DNA from: Flavobacteriales bacterium
Lineage (GTDB): Bacteria > Bacteroidota > Bacteroidia > Flavobacteriales_F > PHOS-HE28
Direction: 5' to 3'
Assembly (NCBI GenBank): GCA_025455765.1
Contig: JALOLX010000324.1
Coordinates: 1-5,180 of the forward strand
DNA: 5,180 nucleotides
Below, piece by piece: positions 1-5,180 of the stretch (position 1 is the first letter of the stretch; every line of letters starts with the position of its first letter). The position numbers and the translations under genes were made by a program. A model generated the notes under the pieces. It worked only from the letters and a program-made list of their open reading frames with translations, searched no databases and had not been told where the DNA came from.

Positions 1-191
1 GCCACAAAGGCCTTGGGTCCGCTTCCGGTGATGATCAGCACGCGCACGCTGCGGTCGGCCTCGGCCTCGTTCAGTGCGCGGTCCAGCTCGTCGATGGTGG
101 CGCGGTTGAGCGCGTTGAGCTGGTCCGGGCGGTTGATGGTGATGGTGCGGATGCCGCCTTCGTCGGCGATAAGGAGGTTCTGGTAGCTCAT
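1..191 (-). CDS. Enoyl-CoA hydratase/isomerase (crotonase) family protein, N-terminal fragment
   Basis: This is the first 63 codons of a gene that leaves the window at its left edge. The visible protein starts MSYQNLLIADEGG and continues with the classic crotonase opening: a beta-hairpin with TITINRPDQLNALN (about residues 17-30), a helix (IDELDRALNEAEAD), then VRVLIITGSGPKAFV. Family members continue from this last segment into the AGAD-type motif that supplies an oxyanion-hole amide, which would lie just past the edge. Crotonases stabilise a thioester enolate and include enoyl-CoA hydratases of fatty-acid beta-oxidation, isomerases and related enzymes; the specific reaction cannot be told from this piece because the catalytic acids are missing. 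The start at 191 is chosen because the conserved N-terminus begins there. No Shine-Dalgarno precedes it. A Bacteroidota-type promoter match lies about 55 bases upstream, so it may be transcribed separately from the toxin gene 66 bases before it. Confidence 0.9.
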   Translation of the reverse strand, partial: MSYQNLLIADEGGIRTITINRPDQLNALNRATIDELDRALNEAEADRSVRVLIITGSGPKAFV

Positions 192-201
192 GGACCGAAT
201 G

Positions 202-237
202 GATCAGATGATCAGGGACGTGGACGATCAGTAGATC
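202..237. repeat. Symmetric cluster of four GATC sites in the crotonase leader
   Basis: GATC occurs at 202-205, 210-213, 226-229 and 234-237, spaced 8, 16 and 8 bases. The arrangement is symmetric about 219.5, where an ACGT palindrome sits. The inner pair extends to TGATC (209-213) and GATCA (226-230), which could form a 5-bp stem with a 12-base loop. The cluster lies between the toxin stop and the crotonase start, just downstream of the promoter match at 246-253, so it would be in the crotonase leader. It could be an operator-like dyad, a weak leader hairpin or chance. It lacks a T-run and is not a convincing terminator. Confidence 0.4.
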
Positions 238-245
238 GGCATGGC

Positions 246-253
246 CAAAGGTA
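246..253 (-). promoter_or_regulatory. Bacteroidota -7 promoter element for the crotonase gene
   Basis: On the minus strand 253-246 reads TACCTTTG, a perfect match to the TAnnTTTG -7 element of the Bacteroidota primary sigma factor. A TTCG at 275-272, one mismatch from a TTTG-like -33 element, lies 18 bases upstream, within the normal spacing. Transcription would begin near 240 and give a leader of roughly 50 bases before the crotonase ATG at 191. The element overlaps and follows the toxin stop codon (258-260). Function is inferred from sequence and position only. Confidence 0.45.
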
Positions 254-257
254 TCGG

Positions 258-557
258 CTACCCCCGCATACGCGAAGGATGTTGATTGGTGTCAAAGAAG
301 TCGGTGATGAATATCCGTTCGCCTACTACGAGATGGATGATCTTGTAGCGCCCGAGCAAGAGTGCGCGATGACCTTGCCCACGGTGGGCGAGTTTGGGTT
401 CCGGATGCCCCTTATGCGGATGCTGCTCCAATTCAGCGGCGCGCGCCAACAAGCGGGCTTCCAGCTTGTCCGCACGTTCAGGCGAAGCCTCTTCGGCGAT
501 GCGCTTCCATATCGCAAAAAGGCGCATGCGAGCTTGGGTGGTGACCTCAACGGTCAT
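258..557 (-). CDS. RelE/ParE-family toxin of a type II toxin-antitoxin system
   Basis: This is a 99-residue basic protein starting MTVEVTTQARMRLFAIWKRI. It has the RelE/ParE layout: a first strand, two helices (about 8-20 and 25-44) ending in LEQHP (43-47) and a Gly at 50, then a strand-rich half with HRALLLGRYKIIHLV (63-77) and RIFITDFFDTNQHPSRM (81-97). The R-x(n)-YKI-hxh and I-x-DFFDTxQxP pattern is the family signature. Members either cleave mRNA on the ribosome (RelE type) or poison gyrase (ParE type), and the sequence does not decide between them; the terminal DT/HP form leans to ParE. The start at 557 is chosen because it overlaps the antitoxin stop in an ATGA junction, which implies translational coupling. 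An in-frame ATG at 584 would add nine residues buried in the antitoxin gene and is less likely. The length is normal and nothing seems broken. Confidence 0.87.
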   Translation of the reverse strand: MTVEVTTQARMRLFAIWKRIAEEASPERADKLEARLLARAAELEQHPHKGHPEPKLAHRGQGHRALLLGRYKIIHLVVGERIFITDFFDTNQHPSRMRG

Positions 558-784
558 TGCTTGCGCTTCTGCTCTCCCATCCATTGCTTCACTTCGGCAA
601 TGGAATGTGTCCGACCCGCTTCGATGTCTTCGTCGCTCAGGTCCGCTGTGCGCTCCAGCTCTGCGGTAAGGTCATCCTGCTCTACCTGACGTAGCGCGAG
701 CGTACGAAGCGCTTCCAGGACGCTGAGGTCGCGGATGCGGTCAACGAGGTCTTTTAGTTCGGAGCGTATCTCAACGGCTGTCAT
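554..784 (-). CDS. Antitoxin of the RelE/ParE-type toxin-antitoxin pair
   Basis: This is a 76-residue, mostly helical protein starting MTAVEIRSELKDLVDRIRDL. It has an amphipathic N-terminal helix (about 4-30) and a charged middle (DDLTAELERTADLSDEDIEAG). The C-terminal stretch DIEAGRTHSIAEVKQWM (53-69) resembles the toxin-wrapping tail common in antitoxins of this kind (a D-I/Y-x-x-G-x-x-x-S/P-x-x-E-V pattern). No classical DNA-binding fold (HTH, RHH, AbrB or Phd) is obvious, as is usual for these short Bacteroidota antitoxins. It lies directly before the toxin and overlaps it by 4 bases (ATGA). It begins only 4 bases after the histidine kinase stop codon. The frame stays open upstream to 871, but that extension is kinase sequence read in another frame, so the ATG at 784 is preferred; a GGGGAAA lies about 10 bases before it. 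The role is inferred mainly from gene order and the toxin's identity. Confidence 0.8.
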   Translation of the reverse strand: MTAVEIRSELKDLVDRIRDLSVLEALRTLALRQVEQDDLTAELERTADLSDEDIEAGRTHSIAEVKQWMGEQKRKQ

Positions 785-788
785 GGCT

Positions 789-2708
789 TCACGCTTTCCC
801 CAAAGGTAAGGCCACGAAGAAGCTGCTGCCCGCGCCTTCGCGGCTTTCGAACCATACCCTTCCACCGGCACCTTCCACCATGCGTTGCACCATGGCCAGC
901 CCCAGGCCCATGCCGCTGCTCTTGGTGGTGAAGTTGGGCCGGAAGATGCGTTCGCGGTCGGCCTCGGCGATACCTGTTCCGTTGTCGCGCACCTCGGCGA
1001 TCACTTCGGCACCGGTGCTGCGCAGCCGCACTTCCACACGTCCTTCGCGGTCCTCGGGGATGGCCTGCTGGGCGTTCTTCAGCAGGTTGTTGAACACGCG
1101 CATCAGGTGGTCACGGTCGGCCAGTACGGTCAGGGGCTGGTCACTGAGGCGTTCGAGCGTACACTGCAGGCCGGGAGTGGCTTGGTACACGCTCACGGCG
1201 GCCTCGGCCACCTGGGCCAGGTCCAGCGGCTCGGGTCGTGGCTTGGGCAGTTGGGCGAAGTTGCTGAAGGCCCCGGCGATGCCGCTGAGGGTATCGATCT
1301 GCTCCACCATGCCCCGGCTGAAGCGTTCGAGGCGTTCGGCCGCATCGGGCGCGTCGGGCTTCCACGTGCGCTGGAAATGCTGGATGCTGAGCTTCATCGG
1401 CGTGAGCGGGTTCTTGATCTCGTGCGCCACCTGCCGTGCCATCTCGCGCCAGGCGCTCTCGCGTTCGCTGCGGGCGAGCAGTTCGGCGCTGGCACGCAGC
1501 TCTTCCACCTTGCGGTTGTACACCTCCACCAGCTGGCCCACTTCGTCGTTGCCCTGGTAGCGGATGGGCACGTTGGCGCCCTGCAAGGCCACACGCCCCA
1601 GGGCGTTCTTCAGCAGGTCCAGCGGGCGCGTGGTCCAGTTGCTGATGAACACGGCCACCAGCACGCTGAGGGCGAAGAACAGCACAAAGAGGTTGGCCAC
1701 GGCCACCAGCACGCCGGCGCGTTCCTCGTCCTGCCGGGCACGGTCGGTGAAGCTGGGCAGCGAAACGAAGGCGAGGGTATTGCCATCGGCATCGTGCAGG
1801 GGCACGTAGGCAGCGGTGTAGGCAGCGGTTCCGATGGATTCCTGATGCACAAAGCCTTGGGAGCCTTCCAGTGCGAGCCGCGTGTAGGCCACGGGGTCCA
1901 TGAGCGGACCGAGCAGACCACTGGTGAAGATCTGGGGGCGCGAGCTGGCGAGCAGACGACCATCGGGGCCATGCACCACGATATCGGTAAGGAAGATGTT
2001 GCTGGCGCGGGCCAGCAGGTGTTGGAGGTAACCGGCCTCTTCGGGCGGGATGGCGGTGGTGCCCGCGAAGCGGTGCTGGAGTTCGGCGGCCACGGAGCGT
2101 GCACGGGCCAGGGCATTGCGCTGGTTGCCCTCCTCGAACTGGCGCGACAACAGCCGTTGTGCACCGAAGCCGAAGAACGCCAGCCCCACCAGGGTGAAGA
2201 ACAGCAGGGCCAGACGCACCTTGGAGCCGATGCCGATGGTGCGATCGCGGCGGGGCTTGAGCAGGGCACGCACGCCAAGGGTCAGGACCACCAGTCCGCC
2301 GAAGAAGGCGAAGAGGTAGCTGAAGGAGGTGGCCTGATCAAGCAGGGAGGGTGCGGGCGTGGCCAGGATGATCAAGGTGCCGGAAGGGTCGCCTTTGGCC
2401 AGGACGCGGAAGCCTTCCACATCGCTCCATTCCAGTCCCTCGGCGGGCAGGGTGTCGTTCCACCGGAAGGGCAGTGGGAATGCACCCGTGCTTTCGGCCA
2501 GCAGGCCGCTCTCATAGCGCCCCATGCTGTAGCGTTGGGTGCGGCGTGCCAGGGGGTCATCGCCCGCCAGCAGCAGATCTGGGAAGCCCATGCCCTGGAA
2601 GGTGGATCGTGGATGGATCTCCAGCAGGAGCTGACCGGCGGGCGTGCTGTCGTTGCGCATCACAGCCAGCCGTGCGTGGTAGAAGGGGCTGCGGCCGGGC
2701 TGTTCCTC
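789..2708 (-). CDS. Large NtrY-like sensor histidine kinase, C-terminal part (second sensor, HAMP, DHp, ATPase), after a frame break
   Basis: This is the catalytic half of the giant kinase, 639 residues in the frame used after the break near 2710 (numbered here from 2708). In order it has an extracytoplasmic-looking stretch (1-125), a membrane segment (128-149), a second membrane segment (164-183), a sensor region with a PAS/Cache-like strand VVHGPDGRLLASS (244-256), a third membrane segment (333-356), a HAMP linker starting TTRPLDLLKNAL (359-370) with a DEV/GQL box (388-393), and a DHp helix with AHEIKNPLTPMKL. The phospho-accepting His is residue 429 (codon 1424-1422). The ATPase domain has an N box (NNLLKNAQQAIP, key Asn codon 1076-1074), G1 DNGTGI (986-969), an F box (FRPNFTTKS) and G2 GMGLGLAM. 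All key catalytic motifs are intact. HEIKNPLTPMKLS is typical of NtrY-type kinases, whose usual partner is an NtrX-like sigma-54 regulator; none lies in this window. If the break is real, an internal start such as the ATG at 2660 could still yield a complete three-helix kinase. Confidence 0.93.
   Translation of the reverse strand, partial: EEQPGRSPFYHARLAVMRNDSTPAGQLLLEIHPRSTFQGMGFPDLLLAGDDPLARRTQRYSMGRYESGLLAESTGAFPLPFRWNDTLPAEGLEWSDVEGFRVLAKGDPSGTLIILATPAPSLLDQATSFSYLFAFFGGLVVLTLGVRALLKPRRDRTIGIGSKVRLALLFFTLVGLAFFGFGAQRLLSRQFEEGNQRNALARARSVAAELQHRFAGTTAIPPEEAGYLQHLLARASNIFLTDIVVHGPDGRLLASSRPQIFTSGLLGPLMDPVAYTRLALEGSQGFVHQESIGTAAYTAAYVPLHDADGNTLAFVSLPSFTDRARQDEERAGVLVAVANLFVLFFALSVLVAVFISNWTTRPLDLLKNALGRVALQGANVPIRYQGNDEVGQLVEVYNRKVEELRASAELLARSERESAWREMARQVAHEIKNPLTPMKLSIQHFQRTWKPDAPDAAERLERFSRGMVEQIDTLSGIAGAFSNFAQLPKPRPEPLDLAQVAEAAVSVYQATPGLQCTLERLSDQPLTVLADRDHLMRVFNNLLKNAQQAIPEDREGRVEVRLRSTGAEVIAEVRDNGTGIAEADRERIFRPNFTTKSSGMGLGLAMVQRMVEGAGGRVWFESREGAGSSFFVALPLGKA
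801..808 (-). promoter_or_regulatory. Candidate -7 promoter element for the toxin-antitoxin pair inside the kinase 3' end
   Basis: On the minus strand 808-801 reads TACCTTTG, a perfect TAnnTTTG match and identical to the octamer before the crotonase gene. It lies within the last codons of the kinase (Leu-Pro-Leu), 16 bases before the antitoxin ATG, which would leave a leader of only about 10 bases. I see no -33 TTG at the proper distance. The match may therefore be chance coding sequence, or a weak promoter allowing the toxin-antitoxin pair to be expressed without the kinase. Confidence 0.3.
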
Positions 2709-4314
2709 GCAGGGCGTAGAGCCGCACATCGTAGCGTTCCCAGTAGCCGGTGAAGAAGCGCTGGCGCACCAGCTCATCGAGCTGCTGGGCATCGCACGGT
2801 CCGGGACCGTTGAGCAGTGCACTGAGCCCGCCATCGGTGCGCAGGTTGGGCGCTGCGCTGCGGAAGAGCAGCTCCACCACGGGATCTTCACGCACCGCCA
2901 GACGATCGGCCAACACCGGACGTTCGCGCTCTTCGCGTTGGCGGCTGTACTTGATGAGCACATGGGTGGACAGCAGTGCGAACAAGGCCACGGTGGAGGC
3001 GCCTACGGCGAAGGGCAGGCGCGTGCGGTGGTAGCGCAGGAGCAGCGCCAACAGGGGGAAGGGCCAGAGGAAGAGCACGGTGTCCGGCACGCCCTGCACC
3101 ACATGAGCGACGATCCACAGAACGGTCACCAAGGCCGGTATCGACCACGCGCGGAGGCGATGGACCGTGGGGGCATGCAGGCGCACCACCACGAGCGCCG
3201 TGATCCACCAAGCGGCGTGCAGCAGGGCGATGGCCAACAGCGCCAGTGCGCTCAGCGGGCGAAGCTGTTCAATGTGGAAGAGGTCGAGGTCCACGCTGCT
3301 GTTGTCCACCAGCCCAATGACCAGGCGGGTGTTCCACGCGGCGAAGAGCAACAAGCCGCTCCAGGCCAGTAGGGCGCCGAACGCCCCGGTGTTCCGCTGG
3401 GTGGTACGGGCGGCCATGCGCAGGCCGAACAGTGCCATGGCAAGCAGGATGGCCGCGTTGATGAGCAGGTCGCCGAGGGAGGGGAAGATCCAGGATGTGG
3501 CGTAGATGGCCGGATCGAACAGGGGCAGACGATCAAAGGTGGAGCTGGGCCAGAAGGCGAGGGTTGTTCCGCGGAGCAGCAGCAGGGCCGATACGAAGAC
3601 AACTGCCCCGGCAAGCGGCCCCTTGTGCGAGGCGATCGCTGTACCGAAGTGCCACAGGGCCAGCAGGAGCAGTAGGCCCCCCAGGGTATGCAGCAGCAGG
3701 CGCAGGATGATCCAGGTGCCGAAGTCCAGGGCTCCATCGGCCAATTGCAGATCGAAGAGGGGGATGCCACTGATGGTGGTCACCGTGGCACCTGTGCCCA
3801 GCGGGGGCAGGGCCTGCAACCCTTTGGGAAGGTGGAGCGAAGGATGGGATCCGGACCTCAAGTAGGTATTGCTGATCGGGGCTTCGTAGACGATGTTGCG
3901 GACCGCGTGCAGGTGGTAGGGTCCCACTGGTGTGCTGGCGTGGAGGTACAGGCCGGTGGCTACGTGCACGAAGGGCCGGATCGGCGGCGGTGCTTCAGTC
4001 CATTCGCGCGGCACCTGCCCGGTCCAGGCCACCAGCGAGTCGTGCTGGTAGATGAGCAGGAGGGTGCCTTGGGGGCTCAGCGTGGTGTTGAACGCTTCAG
4101 CGTGGCTGCGCATCCAGGCGTCCGGCGAGAGAGACGAGATGGTGCTTGCGGCCGAGAGAAGGGTCTGTTGCAGATCGGTCTCAGCGGCATGAATGACCGC
4201 CGTGGTCCTTCGGTGTGCTTCGGCCAGGCTGTTGTCACCGTCGGGCTCCACGAAGGCCTGCGCGAGCAGTAGGGCCACAAGGGCCGCGACCAGCAGTGCG
4301 AAGGCTCGGGACAT
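2557..4314 (-). CDS. Large NtrY-like sensor histidine kinase, N-terminal multi-transmembrane sensor part, frameshifted
   Basis: This is the membrane half of the same kinase. From the ATG at 4314 it runs MSRAFALLVAALVALLL (membrane segment, about 4-22), then an extracytoplasmic domain of about 175 residues (23-198) with helix AEAHRRTTAVIHAAETDLQQ and a strand-rich LLLIYQHDSLVAWTG region. Next comes a block of about eight hydrophobic helices (near 199-220, 232-254, 280-300, 311-336, 354-378, 389-407, 409-428, 433-455). A further soluble region follows (456-535) ending FFTGYWERYDVRLYAL. The meaningful sequence stops there at about 2710; the remaining 50 codons to the stop at 2557 are out-of-frame. 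The protein sequence continues in the other frame from 2708. Start choice is uncertain: 4314 gives a normal single N-terminal anchor, 4368 would add a second hydrophobic stretch, and the ATGs at 4443 and 4515 crowd or overlap the divergent gene. Similar giant kinases of around 1,200 residues are known in Bacteroidota; their signals are not established as far as I know. Confidence 0.85.
   Translation of the reverse strand: MSRAFALLVAALVALLLAQAFVEPDGDNSLAEAHRRTTAVIHAAETDLQQTLLSAASTISSLSPDAWMRSHAEAFNTTLSPQGTLLLIYQHDSLVAWTGQVPREWTEAPPPIRPFVHVATGLYLHASTPVGPYHLHAVRNIVYEAPISNTYLRSGSHPSLHLPKGLQALPPLGTGATVTTISGIPLFDLQLADGALDFGTWIILRLLLHTLGGLLLLLALWHFGTAIASHKGPLAGAVVFVSALLLLRGTTLAFWPSSTFDRLPLFDPAIYATSWIFPSLGDLLINAAILLAMALFGLRMAARTTQRNTGAFGALLAWSGLLLFAAWNTRLVIGLVDNSSVDLDLFHIEQLRPLSALALLAIALLHAAWWITALVVVRLHAPTVHRLRAWSIPALVTVLWIVAHVVQGVPDTVLFLWPFPLLALLLRYHRTRLPFAVGASTVALFALLSTHVLIKYSRQREERERPVLADRLAVREDPVVELLFRSAAPNLRTDGGLSALLNGPGPCDAQQLDELVRQRFFTGYWERYDVRLYALRGTARPQPLLPRTAGCDAQRQHARRSAPAGDPSTIHLPGHGLPRSAAGGR
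2705..2715 (-). other. Frame break joining the two parts of the kinase gene
   Basis: Upstream of this point the coherent protein sequence is in one frame (GYWERYDVRLYAL, codons to 2710). Downstream it is in the +1 frame (EEQPGRSPFYHARLAV, from 2708). On each side the unused frame is a Cys/Ser/Trp- or Pro/Arg/Gln-rich shadow. Removing one base, for example C at 2709 (giving Leu-Glu-Glu) or one C of the CCC run at 2714-2712 (giving Ala-Cys-Glu-Glu), restores a single chain of 1,174 residues from 4314 to 789. A two-base loss would fit equally. There is no long homopolymer. The cause may be a sequencing or assembly error, a true frameshift mutation, or, less likely, programmed +1 frameshifting at the rare-type CGA codon. 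Confidence 0.85.
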
Positions 4315-4460
4315 GGGAAGGAGTGCCGCAAGGGCCGGGCCAAAGTACGCGATGCCGGTCAGGACCATGTACGGGTCGGTCCGTCGATCGGATAACCTTT
4401 TTGGTCGGCCTCCACGTAGAACGGCCCGGGTCCCACCACTCATGGGACCTGACCTTACGA
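4315..4460. promoter_or_regulatory. Divergent intergenic region between kinase and secreted-protein genes
   Basis: These 146 bases separate the kinase start (4314, minus) from the secreted-protein start (4461, plus) and should hold both promoters. For the kinase, 4347-4341 on the minus strand reads TACTTTG, the -7 consensus with one spacer base missing, 27 bases before the ATG. For the plus-strand gene the only AT-rich spot is 4393-4403 (TAACCTTTTTG), which does not fit TAnnTTTG well. Neither has a clear -33 element, so both assignments are weak. If the kinase starts at 4368, the region shrinks to 92 bases and the first candidate falls inside the gene. Confidence 0.35.
4429..4449 (+). promoter_or_regulatory. 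Hairpin in the leader of the secreted-protein gene
   Basis: GGTCCC at 4429-4434 and GGGACC at 4444-4449 are perfect inverted repeats separated by 9 bases; a G-U pair (4428 with 4450) could extend the stem to 7 bp. It ends 11 bases before the ATG at 4461, so it would lie in the 5' leader close to the ribosome entry region. It could modulate translation, serve as a protein-binding dyad, or be incidental in GC-rich DNA. No T-run follows, so it is not a terminator. Confidence 0.4.
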
Positions 4461-5180
4461 ATGAAGAAGGCACTCCTGGTGCTGTTGCTGCTCGTTGGCG
4501 GGCTGCTTCAGGCACAGACGGGTACGGAGTTCTGGATGGCTCCGCCTGACGTCACGTTGCGGCACAACATGCCCGGTGACGAGCCCATATTCCTCAACGT
4601 AGCGGCTGGTGGTACCGCAGCGGTGGTCACCATCGATCAGCCGGCCAACGCGGGCTTCAACGGTGGCACCCCGATCGTGCTGAACGTTCCGGCCAATGGT
4701 GCCGTGCGCCACAACATGACCGCGCTGAAGGCCCAGCTGGAGACGCGGCCCACGAACAGTGTGCGCAACACCGGTCTGCGCATCCGTTCCACAGCGAACA
4801 TCACGTGCTATTACGAGAGCAGCAACACGAACAACCCGGATATCATGGCGCTGAAGGGTGCCAATGGCTTGGGGACCGAGTTCTACATCCCGCTGCACAA
4901 ACACGCGCCGTTCTTCAACCACAACTTCTCGCCGCACAACGCCGATCTGGCCTTCGCTTCGTTCGACATCGTGGCCACAGAGAACAACACACTGGTGATG
5001 ATCTATTCACCGGTGCCCGTCGACGGATATCCCGCCTTGGTTCCGTTCACGATCACCTTGCAGCAGGGTCAGACCTATTCTTGCGGCAACACCAACCCGG
5101 CCACCCACTTCGATCCGTTGACGCACCCCTCGGGTGCTGTTGTGCTTTCGGACAAGCCCATTGCGGTATCCATCAAGGAT
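4461..5180 (+). CDS. Secreted protein with IgGFc-binding-type N-terminal domain, 3' end beyond window
   Basis: The first 240 codons are visible and remain open to the right edge. The protein begins MKKALLVLLLLVGGLLQAQ, a signal peptide with likely cleavage after Ala17 and a mature N-terminal Gln. The mature part starts TGTEFWMAPP, matching the GT-D/E-FW opening of the IgGFc-binding N-terminal domain. It continues with beta-strand-rich repeats of the expected kind: FLNVAAGGTAAVVTI, IRSTANITCYYESS (about 111-124), then a DIMALKG-x-LGTEFYIP segment (about 130-145) equivalent to the family's 'D-x-x-x-x-P-x-x-x-LG-x-x-Y' core, and VLSDKPIAVSIKD at the edge. In Bacteroidota such proteins are usually long, with further surface domains and a C-terminal type IX secretion signal; that end is not visible. 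The role is likely at the cell surface or in adhesion, and the antibody-binding name comes from an animal protein and should not be taken literally. There is no Shine-Dalgarno at the start. Confidence 0.88.
   Translation, partial: MKKALLVLLLLVGGLLQAQTGTEFWMAPPDVTLRHNMPGDEPIFLNVAAGGTAAVVTIDQPANAGFNGGTPIVLNVPANGAVRHNMTALKAQLETRPTNSVRNTGLRIRSTANITCYYESSNTNNPDIMALKGANGLGTEFYIPLHKHAPFFNHNFSPHNADLAFASFDIVATENNTLVMIYSPVPVDGYPALVPFTITLQQGQTYSCGNTNPATHFDPLTHPSGAVVLSDKPIAVSIKD

Noticed and set aside
192..257. Rho-independent terminator after the toxin
   Set aside because: The only stem is 5 bp with a 12-base loop and no T-run follows, so it does not qualify.
279..689. Plus-strand open frame opposite the toxin-antitoxin pair
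   Set aside because: It lies antisense to two genes with recognisable family patterns and an ATGA overlap, and its product has no recognisable features.
785..871. N-terminal extension of the antitoxin to an ATG at 871
   Set aside because: This stretch is the kinase C-terminus read in another frame. The antitoxin-like helix begins at the ATG at 784.
885..2753. Long plus-strand open frame (over 600 codons) opposite the kinase
   Set aside because: It is an antisense shadow. The product is rich in Gly, His and Gln with no domain, while the minus strand here encodes an unmistakable histidine kinase. GC-rich codon use leaves few stops on the opposite strand.
2938..4272. Several plus-strand open frames opposite the kinase membrane part
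   Set aside because: They lie antisense to a coherent multi-helix membrane protein, have low-complexity compositions and lack recognisable motifs.
4315..4515. Longer kinase starts at 4443 or 4515
   Set aside because: 4515 lies inside the divergent secreted-protein gene and 4443 leaves only 17 bases between the genes. The added residues are Arg/Gly/Pro-rich and do not look like protein. The ATG at 4368 remains a real alternative.
4455..4937. Minus-strand open frame opposite the secreted-protein gene
   Set aside because: The plus strand encodes a signal peptide and IgGFc-binding-type domain; the minus-strand product is a shadow without motifs.

Overview
The window looks like chromosomal DNA from a GC-rich member of the Bacteroidota, probably near the Flavobacteriales. 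Four things point there. The secreted protein at the right end opens with an IgGFc-binding-type N-terminal domain behind a signal peptide, a family typical of gliding and type IX-secreting Bacteroidota. No clear Shine-Dalgarno sequence precedes the start codons. Two perfect copies of the Bacteroidota -7 promoter element (TAnnTTTG) lie just upstream of genes. The antitoxin type is also common in that phylum. The lineage is inferred from these signs; no rRNA or marker gene is present.

Layout, read along the minus strand from right to left. A very large multi-transmembrane sensor histidine kinase occupies about 4314 down to 789. Its reading frame is broken once near 2710, so it appears as an N-terminal membrane/sensor part (4314 to about 2710, with an out-of-frame tail to a stop at 2557) and a C-terminal part carrying the second sensor region, HAMP, DHp and ATPase domains (about 2708-789). 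Skipping one base joins both parts into one chain of about 1,174 residues. Only 4 bases after the kinase stop comes a compact toxin-antitoxin pair: a 76-residue antitoxin (784-554) whose stop overlaps the start of a 99-residue RelE/ParE-type toxin (557-258) in an ATGA junction. After a 66-base gap holding a good promoter match and a symmetric cluster of four GATC sites, the first 63 codons of an enoyl-CoA hydratase/isomerase (crotonase) gene run off the left edge (191-1).

On the plus strand, divergent from the kinase, a gene starting at 4461 encodes a secreted protein of the IgGFc-binding-domain type. It runs off the right edge after 240 codons. The divergent spacer (4315-4460) holds a hairpin in the secreted protein's leader and only weak promoter candidates.

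How the genes fit together: the kinase probably senses an envelope or membrane signal and hands phosphate to a response regulator outside the window. The toxin-antitoxin pair is placed to be co-transcribed with the kinase, but also has a promoter match of its own. The crotonase seems to have its own promoter and no evident functional link to the others. No RNA gene, CRISPR array, insertion sequence or origin was seen. Almost all the long plus-strand open frames between 279 and 4272 are antisense shadows of the kinase and toxin-antitoxin genes. The clearest points of interest are the broken giant kinase, the toxin-antitoxin pair tucked onto its 3' end, and the repeated promoter octamer.
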